Positions 1-8,658 of a DNA stretch of 64,000 nt are shown one piece after another. The first letter of the stretch is position 1. Every line of letters starts with the position of its first letter. The position numbers and the translations under genes were made by a program. Location of the stretch: the NCBI GenBank assembly GCA_947498705.1, contig CANMLW010000001.1:930001-994000 (forward strand). The letters are read 5' to 3'. The DNA comes from an uncultured Aquimarina sp. GTDB lineage: Bacteria > Bacteroidota > Bacteroidia > Flavobacteriales > Flavobacteriaceae. The notes under the pieces are model-generated. The model did not search any database and was not told where the DNA came from. It was given only the letters and a program-made list of their open reading frames with translations.

Positions 1-348
1 CATATGGGAATGATGGTGCAACCAAACAAAGCCATTATTGGTGCCAATGCATTTGCTCACAGTTCTGGAATACATCAGGACGGTGTAATCAAGAACAGAG
101 AAACGTATGAAATAATAGATCCAGAAGAAGTTGGAGTTACAGAATCTGCGATTATATTAACCGCTAGAAGTGGTAGAGCAGCTTTGGCATATAGAGCCAA
201 AAAAGTTGGATACGAATTAACAAAACTTCAGTTGGATGATGTGTATCCTAAATTCTTACAATATGCAGATAGCAAAAAAGAAGTAATCGATGAGGATATT
301 CATGAAATCATGAAAGAAAGTGATATTCCTATGGCAATAGTTGCATAA
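1..348 (+). CDS. leuA: 2-isopropylmalate synthase, C-terminal part (5' end outside window)
   Basis: This is the last 115 codons of an open frame that enters from the left edge. LeuA condenses acetyl-CoA with 2-oxoisovalerate, the first committed step of leucine synthesis, in the cytoplasm. The segment keeps the family block [17 protein letters not shown] with its metal-binding HSSGIHQDG part, followed by the conserved [10 protein letters not shown] stretch. The protein stops soon after these blocks, so it looks like a short form lacking the C-terminal leucine-binding regulatory domain; that is inferred from length. leuB follows downstream beyond a terminator. Confidence 0.93.
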   Translation, partial: HMGMMVQPNKAIIGANAFAHSSGIHQDGVIKNRETYEIIDPEEVGVTESAIILTARSGRAALAYRAKKVGYELTKLQLDDVYPKFLQYADSKKEVIDEDIHEIMKESDIPMAIVA

Positions 349-375
349 TTATTTAAATAGGAAACAACAAATTAG

Positions 376-411
376 ACCTGCAAGTCGTTAATGACTTGCA
401 GGTATTTTTTT
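376..411 (+). terminator. Rho-independent terminator after leuA
   Basis: Two perfect 11-bp arms (376-386 and 393-403) with a 6-base loop are followed by a run of T. It lies 28 bp past the leuA stop and should end most transcripts before leuB. Confidence 0.85.
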
Positions 412-726
412 ATAGAGATTCATAGTATTATATTAGATAGTACCCAAAAATTATAAGAATTATACATATAGTAGTCCTAATTGGTAAGCTATATAATTTA
501 GTAGAATTTATTTATTTAGAAATAAACACAACACCCCAAATTACATTATTGATTTTTTAGTTAATCCCTTAAGATAAAACATAAAAATTTGATTCCTCAA
601 GAATTTAGCTTAATTTTAATACTGTAACATAGACAATAGAAAAAAGAAAAGAAAAAAGCCACGCAGTCTAGTTTTAAGAAACCTGTCTTTGCTTTGTTTT
701 CTTTCTTACTCAAAATGTAATTAAAA
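412..726. other. AT-rich leader region before leuB, no gene seen
   Basis: This 315-bp stretch between the leuA terminator and leuB holds no convincing open frame. It has a purine-rich run at about 638-660 and a pyrimidine-rich run at about 687-710 that can pair imperfectly. It presumably holds the leuB promoter. No leader peptide rich in leucine codons was found. Confidence 0.4.
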
Positions 727-1842
727 ATGAAACTAGACATCGCAGTATTATCAGGTGATGGCATTGGTCCAGAAGTAACCGCCCAAGCAGTTAAAGCGCT
801 AGATGCCATAGCTCATAATTTTGACCATACATTTATTTTCAAAGAAGCTTTGGTAGGCGCCATTGCGATTGACAAAACGGGAGATCCGTTACCCGACAAA
901 ACATTAGAACTTTGTGCCAATACAGATGCTGTTTTGTTTGGTGCTATAGGAGATCCAAAATATGATAATAATCCAGAAGCAAAGATCCGACCAGAGCAAG
1001 GCTTGCTTAAACTAAGAAAAGAATTAGGACTTTATGCCAATATTAGGCCTGTAAAAGCTTATGCTAGTCTCATTGATAAATCTCCTCTAAAACCAGAAAT
1101 TATAGAAGGAACCGATGTTACCATCTATCGTGAATTAACTGGTGGTATTTATTTTGGTAAAAAAACACTAAATAAAGAAGGTACGGTTGCTTCTGATCTT
1201 TGTGAGTATTCTCAAAAAGAAATAGAACGTGTTGCACACTTAGCTTTTAAGGCGGCTCAAAAAAGAAGAAAAAAACTTACGTTGGTTGACAAAGCAAATG
1301 TTTTAGAATCCTCACGTTTATGGCGAAAAGTGGTTACCGAGATAGCTAAAGAATATGACGATGTTTCCTTAGACTTTTTATTTGTAGACAATGCTGCTAT
1401 GCAAATGATCTTAAACCCTAGTCAATTTGATGTTATACTTACCGAAAACATGTTTGGTGATATTATTTCTGATGAAGCTAGTGTGATTGGTGGATCTATA
1501 GGATTATTGGCTTCTGCCTCTATCGGAGATACCTGTTGTATGTTTGAACCTATTCATGGGTCGTTTCCTCAAGCCACAGGAAAAGGGATTGCAAACCCAA
1601 TTGCCGCCATATTATCTGCAGCCATGTTATTAGAACATTTTGACCTTATAGGGGAAGCCAATGCTATCAGAGATGCTGTAGAAAAAGCACTAGAACTAAA
1701 TATCACCACTCCAGACCTAAACAATTTTAACCCAATAACTACTGAAAAAGTTGGGGACTTTATTGCAGATTATATTTTAAACCCAGAAGATTCTAACATC
1801 AACTTTGAAAATATACATGTTGGGCAGTCTACCATTATTTAA
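727..1842 (+). CDS. leuB: 3-isopropylmalate dehydrogenase
   Basis: LeuB oxidises and decarboxylates 3-isopropylmalate to 2-oxoisocaproate with NAD+, the third leucine step. The 371-aa length is normal for the family. Visible motifs are the N-terminal VLSGDGIGPEV, the substrate-binding region with ELTGGIYFG, and the C-terminal block NMFGDIISDEAS followed by EPIHGSFPQATGKGIANP, which holds metal- and NAD-binding residues. The ATG at 727 begins directly at the conserved N-terminal strand. A terminator separates it from leuA, so it probably has its own promoter. Confidence 0.96.
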   Translation: MKLDIAVLSGDGIGPEVTAQAVKALDAIAHNFDHTFIFKEALVGAIAIDKTGDPLPDKTLELCANTDAVLFGAIGDPKYDNNPEAKIRPEQGLLKLRKELGLYANIRPVKAYASLIDKSPLKPEIIEGTDVTIYRELTGGIYFGKKTLNKEGTVASDLCEYSQKEIERVAHLAFKAAQKRRKKLTLVDKANVLESSRLWRKVVTEIAKEYDDVSLDFLFVDNAAMQMILNPSQFDVILTENMFGDIISDEASVIGGSIGLLASASIGDTCCMFEPIHGSFPQATGKGIANPIAAILSAAMLLEHFDLIGEANAIRDAVEKALELNITTPDLNNFNPITTEKVGDFIADYILNPEDSNINFENIHVGQSTII

Positions 1843-1881
1843 TGTTATAATTTGCATATTGAGATAAACCAAAACCGATTT

Positions 1882-2733
1882 ATGAACTTCAAAAATCTAA
1901 TTTTCTTCTGTGCACTATTATTTAGCACAACAGTGTTTACTCAAAAAATTACTTGTTCACCAAAGGACAAAGAAATCTTCTCTGAAAAAATTGCTACTCT
2001 AAAAGAGATCGACGTTTCGAATAATTCGTTCGGCAAAACACTTACCAACATAGGAAAATCATTTTTAGGTACTCCCTACGTAGCCAAAACTCTCGAAATA
2101 GGATCTAAAGAAACATTGGTGGTTAATTTACAAGGATTGGATTGCACGACTTTTGTCGAAAATGTATTAGCATTGGGTCTTATGATTCATCAAAAAAAAG
2201 ATGATTTTGAAACCTATACTTCGTATCTGGAAAAGATACGATATCGAGATGGTACACTAAAGGGATATGCTTCTAGACTACATTACTTCTCTGAATGGAT
2301 TAGCAATAATGAGGAGAAAAAGCTCATAAAAAATGTTACTAATGAAATCGGTGGTCAAGAAATTGATAAACAAATCAACTTTATGAGCACCCATCGCTCT
2401 CTTTATCCCTATTTAAAAGATGACGCAAACTATATTAAAATACAGCAATCAGAAATCAAAATTAGCGAATCTCCAATCTGCTTTTTGCCCAAAAATGAGA
2501 TTGTAGAAAATGAAAATTTGATAAAGACGGGTGATATTATTGCACTTACTACTTCTATCAATGGATTGGATATAACGCATACCGGATTTGCAATTCGAAA
2601 AGAAGATGGCCGAATTCATTTATTACATGCTTCCTCAAAAGGACAGGTAGAAATATCAGAACTGCCACTGGCAGACTATTTACAAGGTATTAAACACAAT
2701 ACAGGTATTATTGTATCTAGAGTTCTGCAGTAA
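1882..2733 (+). CDS. DUF1460 (amidase-like NlpC/P60-fold) secreted protein
   Basis: The protein has a signal peptide (residues 1-21, hydrophobic core with FCALLF, ending at TQ) and a domain matching DUF1460, an N-acetylmuramoyl-L-alanine amidase-like cysteine hydrolase family. The candidate nucleophile is Cys88 in GLDCTTFVENVL; His candidates lie in ITHTGFA and LLHASSKGQVE near the C-terminus. It probably acts on cell-wall fragments in the periplasm. The frame opens earlier at a TTG (1852), but the ATG at 1882 starts precisely at the signal peptide. It lies 39 bp after leuB and may be read with it. Confidence 0.85.
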   Translation: MNFKNLIFFCALLFSTTVFTQKITCSPKDKEIFSEKIATLKEIDVSNNSFGKTLTNIGKSFLGTPYVAKTLEIGSKETLVVNLQGLDCTTFVENVLALGLMIHQKKDDFETYTSYLEKIRYRDGTLKGYASRLHYFSEWISNNEEKKLIKNVTNEIGGQEIDKQINFMSTHRSLYPYLKDDANYIKIQQSEIKISESPICFLPKNEIVENENLIKTGDIIALTTSINGLDITHTGFAIRKEDGRIHLLHASSKGQVEISELPLADYLQGIKHNTGIIVSRVLQ

Positions 2734-3029
2734 GGAGTATCTCTTCTCTAAATGTGAATTCAATAAAATATTAATTACAAAAAAAGAAGCATATTTGTAT
2801 TCCTTTCTGGCCATATCCAAAGCCATGATCTATTTTTGTGATAGGTTGTAATTTCAACTTAGAGTATGTTTTTTTTGCTCCCCTTCTACCACTAGCGCTA
2901 CGCTCGTGCCGTCAAAGACAAAAACAAAAGATCTTGTCCTAAAAATAGGATTATTTTCAGATAATTTTGGGACATTTTTTTAAAAGTGCATCTTATATTT
3001 AATCATCATTAATCTTAAAACCTATTTAG
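2734..3029. other. Intergenic stretch with no gene recognised
   Basis: AT-rich sequence with no supported open frame. It contains a GC-richer patch near 2889-2915 resembling a degraded repeat; nothing else could be assigned. A promoter for the peptide frame at 3030 would have to lie here. Confidence 0.35.
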
Positions 3030-3242
3030 ATAAAAAAAATCATTTTAAACATTCCGGGGGTAACGGTTTTATCCAAAACCAATCAGCAAACCATACAAGC
3101 AGGACGTTCTTCTGGTTGTACTATAGAAAACAAGGTATGTCGTTCTGACAGAGATTGTAGATGTCCTAATCAACCTGGACATCCCTATACCTGTCATAAA
3201 AGATTTCCATGGGATCTAGAAGGTATTTGTATACAACCCTAG
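3030..3242 (+). CDS. Possible Cys-rich leader-type peptide, non-ATG (ATA) start or decayed gene
   Basis: An open frame of 70 codons begins directly after an in-frame TAG. The N-terminal part, KKIILNIPGVTVLSKTNQQ then TIQAG, resembles the leaders of Bacteroidota bacteriocin-like or natural-product precursor peptides, which usually read MKK-ILN-x-LSK-x-Q-x-I-x-GG. The remainder has six cysteines, in blocks such as VCRSDRDCRC. The codon where ATG is expected is ATA, so it may be silent, use a rare start, or be a recent pseudogene. A strong terminator follows within 22 bp. No maturation or export gene is adjacent. Confidence 0.5.
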   Translation: MKKIILNIPGVTVLSKTNQQTIQAGRSSGCTIENKVCRSDRDCRCPNQPGHPYTCHKRFPWDLEGICIQP

Positions 3243-3263
3243 AGTACTACATGTTATATTACG

Positions 3264-3294
3264 AAAAAGGTTCACTGTAGCAGTGAACCTTTTT
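3264..3294 (+). terminator. Terminator after the Cys-rich peptide frame
   Basis: Perfect 14-bp arms (3264-3277 and 3281-3294) around a 3-base loop, with flanking A and T runs so that it could work on both strands. It supports a transcribed unit at 3030-3242. Confidence 0.8.
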
Positions 3295-3533
3295 AAACTT
3301 TGTTAGTTTTTCAAAATATAAGCAATCCAGAGTCAACTGTTAATTAAGCAAGATCAATTATTTATGTTTCACATAGTATCGAACGCAGTTGAGATTTATT
3401 AACTTATTAAAAAATTCCCGCTCCGACATAATGATAAAAAAATATTTTCTGTACTGTGTAAGAATATGTGATAAGAGAGAAAAATACAGTAAAAAGCAAT
3501 TAAAAACAACTAAAAATTATGTCTAAAAAGCTC

Positions 3534-4898
3534 TTATGGCAAAGGTTCTAATTTAAATACTTCAACGGATTTTCGACCAGATACATCAACTCCTACAGCA
3601 ACTATATCTCCTTCATCATTCATATTAAGAGACCATACCCCCCCTATTTTCCCTGTTTCATGAATAGTCGGCATCTGTAACCATTCATCTTTACTATCAG
3701 AATATTGGAATGTGAGTACAAATAACTCTACTTGTGTTGGACTTCCTTTTTTTATTCTTTTCAATCCTATTGCTATTCTGCTTCCATTCCCGTTTATGGC
3801 CACGGCCTCTTCATTATTAATATCATAAGCTTCTTCTTCCCAGATAATTTCCTGTCCCTTTTGTTTCCACTCACTTCCCTCTTCCTCATAAACTTTAATA
3901 CGAGGAGGTTTAGAACAGTTATTACAACCAGCCTGAAAACTACCTCCTAAAATTACTGTATTTCCATCACTACTAAGATCCAAACCAGAACTTAGACGAT
4001 CATTTGTAGAATTACCGCTTATTCGTTCATTGAAACTCCATGTATTTTCTGAAATATCATAAAGTTTTACACTACCTGTCCCAAAAGAGTACCCTATAGC
4101 TAATACATCCCCTTCATAATTTAAATCTACTCTATTTGCATATCCTTCAATGTCTTCTCCTATTTGTTTCCATTCATTATTGTCGATTTTATAAATTCTT
4201 ACAAAATGATTTCCATTGTTTTTAAGCATCGAGATTGCTAAGATATTTCCTTCACCATTAAGGGTTACAGAGGTACCTATAGAAGCATCGTTATCAAAAT
4301 CTTGTCCTACCTTTACCCATGCTCCATTTATATTCTGAAAAACTCTGGTTATATAATGTCCAACACTATTTGAAGATGGCTGGTAACTTGTTACAATAAA
4401 ATTTCCATTGCCATTAATTGCTACATCGTGACCAATAAAATCGGCATTCCCAAAAAGGTCACCATATATATCATCATTTATCTGTGTCCAGGCTCCGTTC
4501 TTGAAATCATAGACCCTAACAAGGCCATCACAGAATACACTACAGGCATTTGGAGAGTCTGATGAACCTACAATAATCTTGTCACCTGTGTTGTTAAAAT
4601 CAATCGAGCCGCCAAAAAAGAAAATCGAAGATTCTTCAATTTTCTGTCCTTGTTGGTTCCATACAAAATTCTGTAAATTTTCTTCTTCCTCTTCCTCTTC
4701 TTCTTCATTAACTTCATCTTCCTCTTCCTCTTCTTCTTCCTCTTCTTCTTCATTAACTTCATCTTCTTCGTCAATTTCTTCTATAGTATCCTGATTAGTA
4801 GAATCATCTATTACATCTTCATCAGAACACGAATACAATAAAGCAACAACAATAAAAAAAAGCACTCTTAATTTGCTCTTAGTTATATCAAATAACAT
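3534..4898 (-). CDS. Secreted lipoprotein with acidic linker and beta-propeller-like repeats
   Basis: The N-terminus has a lipoprotein signal ending in LLYSC (Cys at residue 24). Residues about 38-73 are almost entirely Glu and Asp, with a duplicated unit of poly-Glu followed by DEVN. The remainder shows repeated short blocks such as VAINGNGNFIV, VTLNGEGNILAIS and LDLSSDGNTVILGG, roughly 45-50 residues apart, a WD40/FG-GAP-like propeller pattern. It should sit on the outside of the cell or in the periplasm; its ligand is unknown. The poly-Glu coding DNA is a slippage-prone GAA/GAG tract. Confidence 0.75.
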   Translation of the reverse strand: MLFDITKSKLRVLFFIVVALLYSCSDEDVIDDSTNQDTIEEIDEEDEVNEEEEEEEEEEEDEVNEEEEEEEEENLQNFVWNQQGQKIEESSIFFFGGSIDFNNTGDKIIVGSSDSPNACSVFCDGLVRVYDFKNGAWTQINDDIYGDLFGNADFIGHDVAINGNGNFIVTSYQPSSNSVGHYITRVFQNINGAWVKVGQDFDNDASIGTSVTLNGEGNILAISMLKNNGNHFVRIYKIDNNEWKQIGEDIEGYANRVDLNYEGDVLAIGYSFGTGSVKLYDISENTWSFNERISGNSTNDRLSSGLDLSSDGNTVILGGSFQAGCNNCSKPPRIKVYEEEGSEWKQKGQEIIWEEEAYDINNEEAVAINGNGSRIAIGLKRIKKGSPTQVELFVLTFQYSDSKDEWLQMPTIHETGKIGGVWSLNMNDEGDIVAVGVDVSGRKSVEVFKLEPLP

Positions 4899-5115
4899 AA
4901 TCTTTCTTATTTTTTCTTAGTATTAATCAATTTGTGTTTCCATAACTCAAATACCAGTGATCTATTGAACTATTCCCTACAAATTAACTCAGCTTTCCAA
5001 TTAAAAAAGTTTTGGGTCAACATATAAAAAATAGATTTTTAGATTATTAGTTTTGAATCGAGGGCAAAAATATTTATTTTTTATCAGTCTCATCCCTTAA
5101 TCAAAGTAAAAATCT
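4899..5115. other. Upstream region of the lipoprotein gene
   Basis: AT-rich with no open frame. It presumably carries the promoter of the minus-strand lipoprotein gene; no clear element was assigned. Confidence 0.3.
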
Positions 5116-5167
5116 AAATAATAAGTCCTGTATCTTCAACTAGTTGAAGATACAGGACTTATTATTT
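5116..5167. repeat. Perfect 52-bp palindrome
   Basis: The sequence is its own reverse complement over all 52 bp, centred between 5141 and 5142 in CAACTAGTTG. The outer ends are AT-rich. As RNA it would fold into a long stem with a 4-base turn on either strand. It may act as a bidirectional terminator or be a repeat relic. Both neighbouring genes run on the minus strand. Confidence 0.85.
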
Positions 5168-5231
5168 GATTATTTAGAAGTGTAATATCGGTGAATTCTC
5201 GTCACAAATTTTCATACTTAAAAATTGTTAC

Positions 5232-5264
5232 AAAAAAAATCGCTCTGTGACCAGAGCGATTTTT
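5232..5264 (-). terminator. Terminator of the DUF2911 gene
   Basis: Arms of 13 bp (5235-5247 and 5252-5264) with a 4-base loop. On the minus strand the stem is followed by a U run (A run at 5232-5239 on plus). It lies 26 bp past the stop of the gene at 5290-6132. Confidence 0.85.
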
Positions 5265-5289
5265 ATGATTTGTGTGTGAAAAAGAGTGG

Positions 5290-6132
5290 TTATTTTGCTC
5301 CCCACTCTGCTAGGGAGTCTTTATTCATTTTGACATAGTCTGCGTTACCAGCCTTTTCTGCTAAAGCTAACGACGTTTGTGCAGCTTTTATTGCACCGGC
5401 TTTATCTCCAGATTTTGCATAAATCAACGATTGTTGTCTATGCATCCAGAAAGCAGGCTCTTTACGACTAGCAATTGCTTTATCGATATGCTCTTTTGCT
5501 TTTGCAAAATCACCAGTTTCTTTATAAAAAGTAGCTGCTCGGTAATGGTCTCCAGAAGATGGTCCAGCCATTACTTTTTCGATACTAGCCAATGCCATTT
5601 TTTTGGCAGGCACTTCTATCTTTACAGCAGCTTCTGTACTTTCCCAAATAAAATTAAGCTTTGCAGAATCCATTGTGAAATCACTAAACATAAGCGTAAA
5701 TGTTTCTACTTTAAAAGGAATTGCAGTAGCTTTTACTGTAGCTTTTGCAGCTACCTTGGCATCATCCCACTCACGTGGTGTCCCCCAGTTTTCTGTATCG
5801 CTATAAAAAATAACTTCCCAATTTTCTTTTCCTGGTTTTGTAAAAATGGCATAAGATCCTTTTTTAACCTCTTTACCTTCTATTTTTACATCATCACTAA
5901 ATGTAATTTGTGTGTTTTTATTTGCTCCGGTTCTCCATAATTTATCAAAAGGAACCAGGTTTCCATAAATAGTTCTTCCTCTCATGCTCGGTCTCGAGTA
6001 CTCTACAGCAACATCTGTAAGCCCAATAACTTGCTCTATTTTTGAAGCAGGACTAGGCTGAGGGGTTTTTACTTGTGCTTCTATCCCAAAAGATAACGTA
6101 GCAGCAAAAAGAAATAAAACAATCTTTTTCAT
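5290..6132 (-). CDS. DUF2911 domain secreted protein with TPR-like tail
   Basis: The 280-aa protein starts with a signal peptide (LFLFAATLSFGIEAQ). Residues about 25-165 match DUF2911, with the typical VEYSRPSMRGRTIYGNLVPFDKLWRTGAN block. The C-terminal part (about 185-280) is helical with TPR-like spacing (HYRAATFYKETGDFAKA, then LIYAKSGDKAGAIKAA). A longer frame opens at 6315, but it overlaps the divergent aquaporin gene; the ATG at 6132 matches the signal peptide. The biochemical role of DUF2911 is not known. Confidence 0.85.
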   Translation of the reverse strand: MKKIVLFLFAATLSFGIEAQVKTPQPSPASKIEQVIGLTDVAVEYSRPSMRGRTIYGNLVPFDKLWRTGANKNTQITFSDDVKIEGKEVKKGSYAIFTKPGKENWEVIFYSDTENWGTPREWDDAKVAAKATVKATAIPFKVETFTLMFSDFTMDSAKLNFIWESTEAAVKIEVPAKKMALASIEKVMAGPSSGDHYRAATFYKETGDFAKAKEHIDKAIASRKEPAFWMHRQQSLIYAKSGDKAGAIKAAQTSLALAEKAGNADYVKMNKDSLAEWGAK

Positions 6133-6222
6133 GGTGTTTATTTTAGTTTTTTTAGAATTAGTGTAACGAAAATAAGGATTACACTTACATTTTGAGTTAA
6201 CAAAAACATAAAATAAGTGTGG

Positions 6223-6230
6223 TATATTTG
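6223..6230 (+). promoter_or_regulatory. Candidate -7 promoter element of the aquaporin gene
   Basis: TATATTTG matches the Bacteroidota -7 consensus TAnnTTTG and lies 20 bp before the aquaporin ATG. No clear -33 TTG at proper spacing was seen. Confidence 0.5.
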
Positions 6231-6250
6231 CAGCCAATAAAACAACAACC

Positions 6251-6910
6251 ATGAGAAAATACATATCAGAAATCATAGGAACCTTTAGCTTAATCTTTTG
6301 TGGTACTGGTGCCATGACTATTAACGAAGTAACGGGTGGCGACGTTACTCATGTTGGTATTGCTATTACCTGGGGTCTTATCGTTATGGCCATGATATAT
6401 GCCTTTGGAGAGATCTCTGGAGCACATTTTAACCCAGCCGTAACCATTGCCTTTGCTTATGCCAAAAAATTTGAATGGAAAGAGGTTCCCAAGTATGTTG
6501 CTGCACAGTGTTTAGGAGCGATACTTGCCAGTGCAGTTATGTTGTTTCTTTTTCCAGAAAGTGAATATCTGGGAGGTACTATACCAAAATTAGACGAGCT
6601 TAGAGCCTTTGTATTAGAACTACTTCTCACCTACTTTTTAATGGTTGTTATTATTAACGTATCTACCGGTTCTAAAGAAACAGGTACTATGGCAGGAATT
6701 GCAATTGGCGGTGTGGTACTATTAGAAGCTATGTTTGCCGGTCCTATGACCAATGCATCTATGAACCCAGCAAGATCATTAGGCCCTGCCCTATTATCTG
6801 GACATTGGGAACACCAATGGCTCTATTTTGTCGCTCCTGTTATAGGTGCCCTATTGGCTGTATTAACTTGTAAAGTAGTAAAACCTGATAATTGCTGTAC
6901 CAATTGTTAA
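6251..6910 (+). CDS. Aquaporin / MIP family channel
   Basis: The 219-aa integral membrane protein has six hydrophobic segments and both NPA pore motifs, SGAHFNPAVT (about residues 54-63) and TNASMNPARSLGPAL (about 163-177). The tail ends with CCTNC, an unusual Cys cluster that could bind metal or simply be a terminal variation. It probably conducts water or small neutral solutes across the inner membrane. Whether it is AqpZ-like or a NIP-like metalloid channel cannot be settled by eye. It is divergent from the DUF2911 gene. Confidence 0.9.
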   Translation: MRKYISEIIGTFSLIFCGTGAMTINEVTGGDVTHVGIAITWGLIVMAMIYAFGEISGAHFNPAVTIAFAYAKKFEWKEVPKYVAAQCLGAILASAVMLFLFPESEYLGGTIPKLDELRAFVLELLLTYFLMVVIINVSTGSKETGTMAGIAIGGVVLLEAMFAGPMTNASMNPARSLGPALLSGHWEHQWLYFVAPVIGALLAVLTCKVVKPDNCCTNC

Positions 6911-7061
6911 ACATTCAATAACCCGTAATTACAAACATGTTTTATGGTTTCACCGTAAACCCTACTAGAAATCTATAATATTTTATGTGTGGGTGTTGAA
7001 ATGTAAGAGAATTTGAATATTTTTAACTTATATTTAATAAAACCTATTTAGTGCATACCCA

Positions 7062-7418
7062 ATGAAATATTTTTCTAATGAATTTTGTGAGTTAGAACTA
7101 TTCGATCATTACGTTGTCGTAACCATTCAAGAGAATGTTAATTTTACACTTGAGAAAGCTACTGTTATACGTGATAAACTTCGCAAATATTATAAATCAA
7201 AACATTTTATATTAATTAGCAACCGAAAATTTAACCATACAGTATCCTACGACATCTATAAACAAGGGTCATTATCTAATATGAAAGGAATTGCTATTGT
7301 TTCTACCAATTGCGAAGAGCGCAACAAGGCTCTTAAAGAACAACCTTTATATGGAAAGTCCTTTACTTTTTTTGATTCTGTAGAAGACGCTAAATCCTGG
7401 GCAGAGACTTTTTTTTAA
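7062..7418 (+). CDS. Small STAS/SpoIIAA-like protein, function unknown
   Basis: A 118-aa soluble protein of alternating strands and helices. It opens with a strand-rich stretch (LELFDHYVVVTI) and ends with DSVEDAKSWAETFF, the kind of final helix seen in STAS-like proteins of Bacteroidota. No signal peptide or catalytic motif is visible. It is followed 53 bp later by the SRPBCC gene on the same strand. A TATATTTA element lies about 35 bp before the ATG. Confidence 0.65.
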   Translation: MKYFSNEFCELELFDHYVVVTIQENVNFTLEKATVIRDKLRKYYKSKHFILISNRKFNHTVSYDIYKQGSLSNMKGIAIVSTNCEERNKALKEQPLYGKSFTFFDSVEDAKSWAETFF

Positions 7419-7471
7419 ACCTAAAATAAAATGTACTTTTGACCTAGAACTAGTTTAAACTTTTTTGATTC

Positions 7472-7966
7472 ATGCGAATCTATAGCTTAAAAGCAAAACA
7501 ACATTTACCCATCACAATAGACGAAGCATGGGAGTTTCTTTCTGATCCTAATAATCTTAAAACGATCACTCCTTCGTATATGAAATTTAAGGTGGTATCT
7601 GGAGCCGACAGAAAAATGTTCCCTGGTCAAATCATACAATACATTGTAACCCCTATTGCTGGAATTAAAAACAAATGGGTCACAGAAATAACACATGTAA
7701 AGGATAAAGAGTATTTTGTAGACGAGCAACGCTTTGGTCCTTACGCATTATGGCACCACAAGCATTTTATAAAAGAAATATCCGGAGGTGTCGAAATGGA
7801 AGATGTTATAGATTATAAAGTACCTTTTGGAATTATTGGACAGTGTGTACATCCATTCCTTGTAAAACCAAAACTAAAAGAGATATTCGAATATCGAGAA
7901 AAAAAACTGATCGAATTATTTGGTGTCATTGATAATGCCGGAAAGCAAGAAATTATATTTTCTTAA
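7472..7966 (+). CDS. SRPBCC family protein
   Basis: The 164-aa protein has the START/Bet v1-like layout of the SRPBCC family: N-terminal strand, the helical segment TIDEAWEFLSDPNNLKTITP, then successive strands including FGPYALWHHKHFIKE, and a long C-terminal helix with FEYREKKLIELFG. Such proteins bind hydrophobic ligands in a cavity. In related genomes similar genes lie near SDR and photolyase genes, as here, suggesting a light or oxidative stress link; that is an inference from neighbourhood. Confidence 0.8.
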   Translation: MRIYSLKAKQHLPITIDEAWEFLSDPNNLKTITPSYMKFKVVSGADRKMFPGQIIQYIVTPIAGIKNKWVTEITHVKDKEYFVDEQRFGPYALWHHKHFIKEISGGVEMEDVIDYKVPFGIIGQCVHPFLVKPKLKEIFEYREKKLIELFGVIDNAGKQEIIFS

Positions 7967-7996
7967 CTCAGTTTTCATTTGCTTTCTAATATAATC

Positions 7997-8422
7997 TTAT
8001 GCTTTTGGCCATTTATAAGCAAACCAAGTAATCAATGAAGTTAACACTATCTCTGTACTACCAATAAAAATATAATAGAACCAAGGCCCCATAAACATAG
8101 TAACTATAATGACCAAGCTATAAAATATCCCAAAAACAATATTTAGTCTTCTATTTACCATAGGTTTTAGAACTAGTGATAGAAAAATCATGACACTAGG
8201 AATAGCCATCAAAATAATACCAAAAAATAGTTTTATTTGAGTCGTAGGCCCCATAAACCCCATATTACCTGCTATAATTTCTTTTATTAATCCCGGGATA
8301 TAGAACCCTAAAATATCACCATATACATAACAAAACATAACAGCTATCCATAATGCAGAAAGTTTAAGTTTTATATTAATTTTGTAATCTTCGAATACCA
8401 CTCCTTTTTGATCTATTTCCAT
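7997..8422 (-). CDS. DUF6326-like four-helix membrane protein
   Basis: The 141-aa protein has four predicted membrane helices (around LWIAVMFCYVYGDILGF, LFFGIILMAIPSVMIFLSL, IVFGIFYSLVIIVTMFM and the final IVLTSLITWFAYKW). The pattern is like DUF6326 family proteins of unknown role. It lies between the SRPBCC and SDR genes but on the opposite strand, so it forms its own unit. Confidence 0.65.
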   Translation of the reverse strand: MEIDQKGVVFEDYKINIKLKLSALWIAVMFCYVYGDILGFYIPGLIKEIIAGNMGFMGPTTQIKLFFGIILMAIPSVMIFLSLVLKPMVNRRLNIVFGIFYSLVIIVTMFMGPWFYYIFIGSTEIVLTSLITWFAYKWPKA

Positions 8423-8658
8423 TTTTGATGACTTTTAAAAACCTCTTACCATAGTATAATCATGGCTCTATTTAAATAGACTTTTATTTTTTGTAAATGG
8501 TTGTCTTCTATTTTAGAAATTGAAAAATAAAGAGGAAAGAAAACCTAGCCAGATAAAATATTTAAATATTATTTTTAATATTACTAAATTGAATATAATA
8601 TCTTGTCACTTATATAGAAATGTCAAAAAAAACCGAGACTGATTTAATAACATAATTA

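Noticed and set aside
4579..4794. Plus-strand frame rich in Ser opposite the lipoprotein
   Set aside because: It is the mirror of the poly-Glu codons and has no protein-like composition outside that tract.
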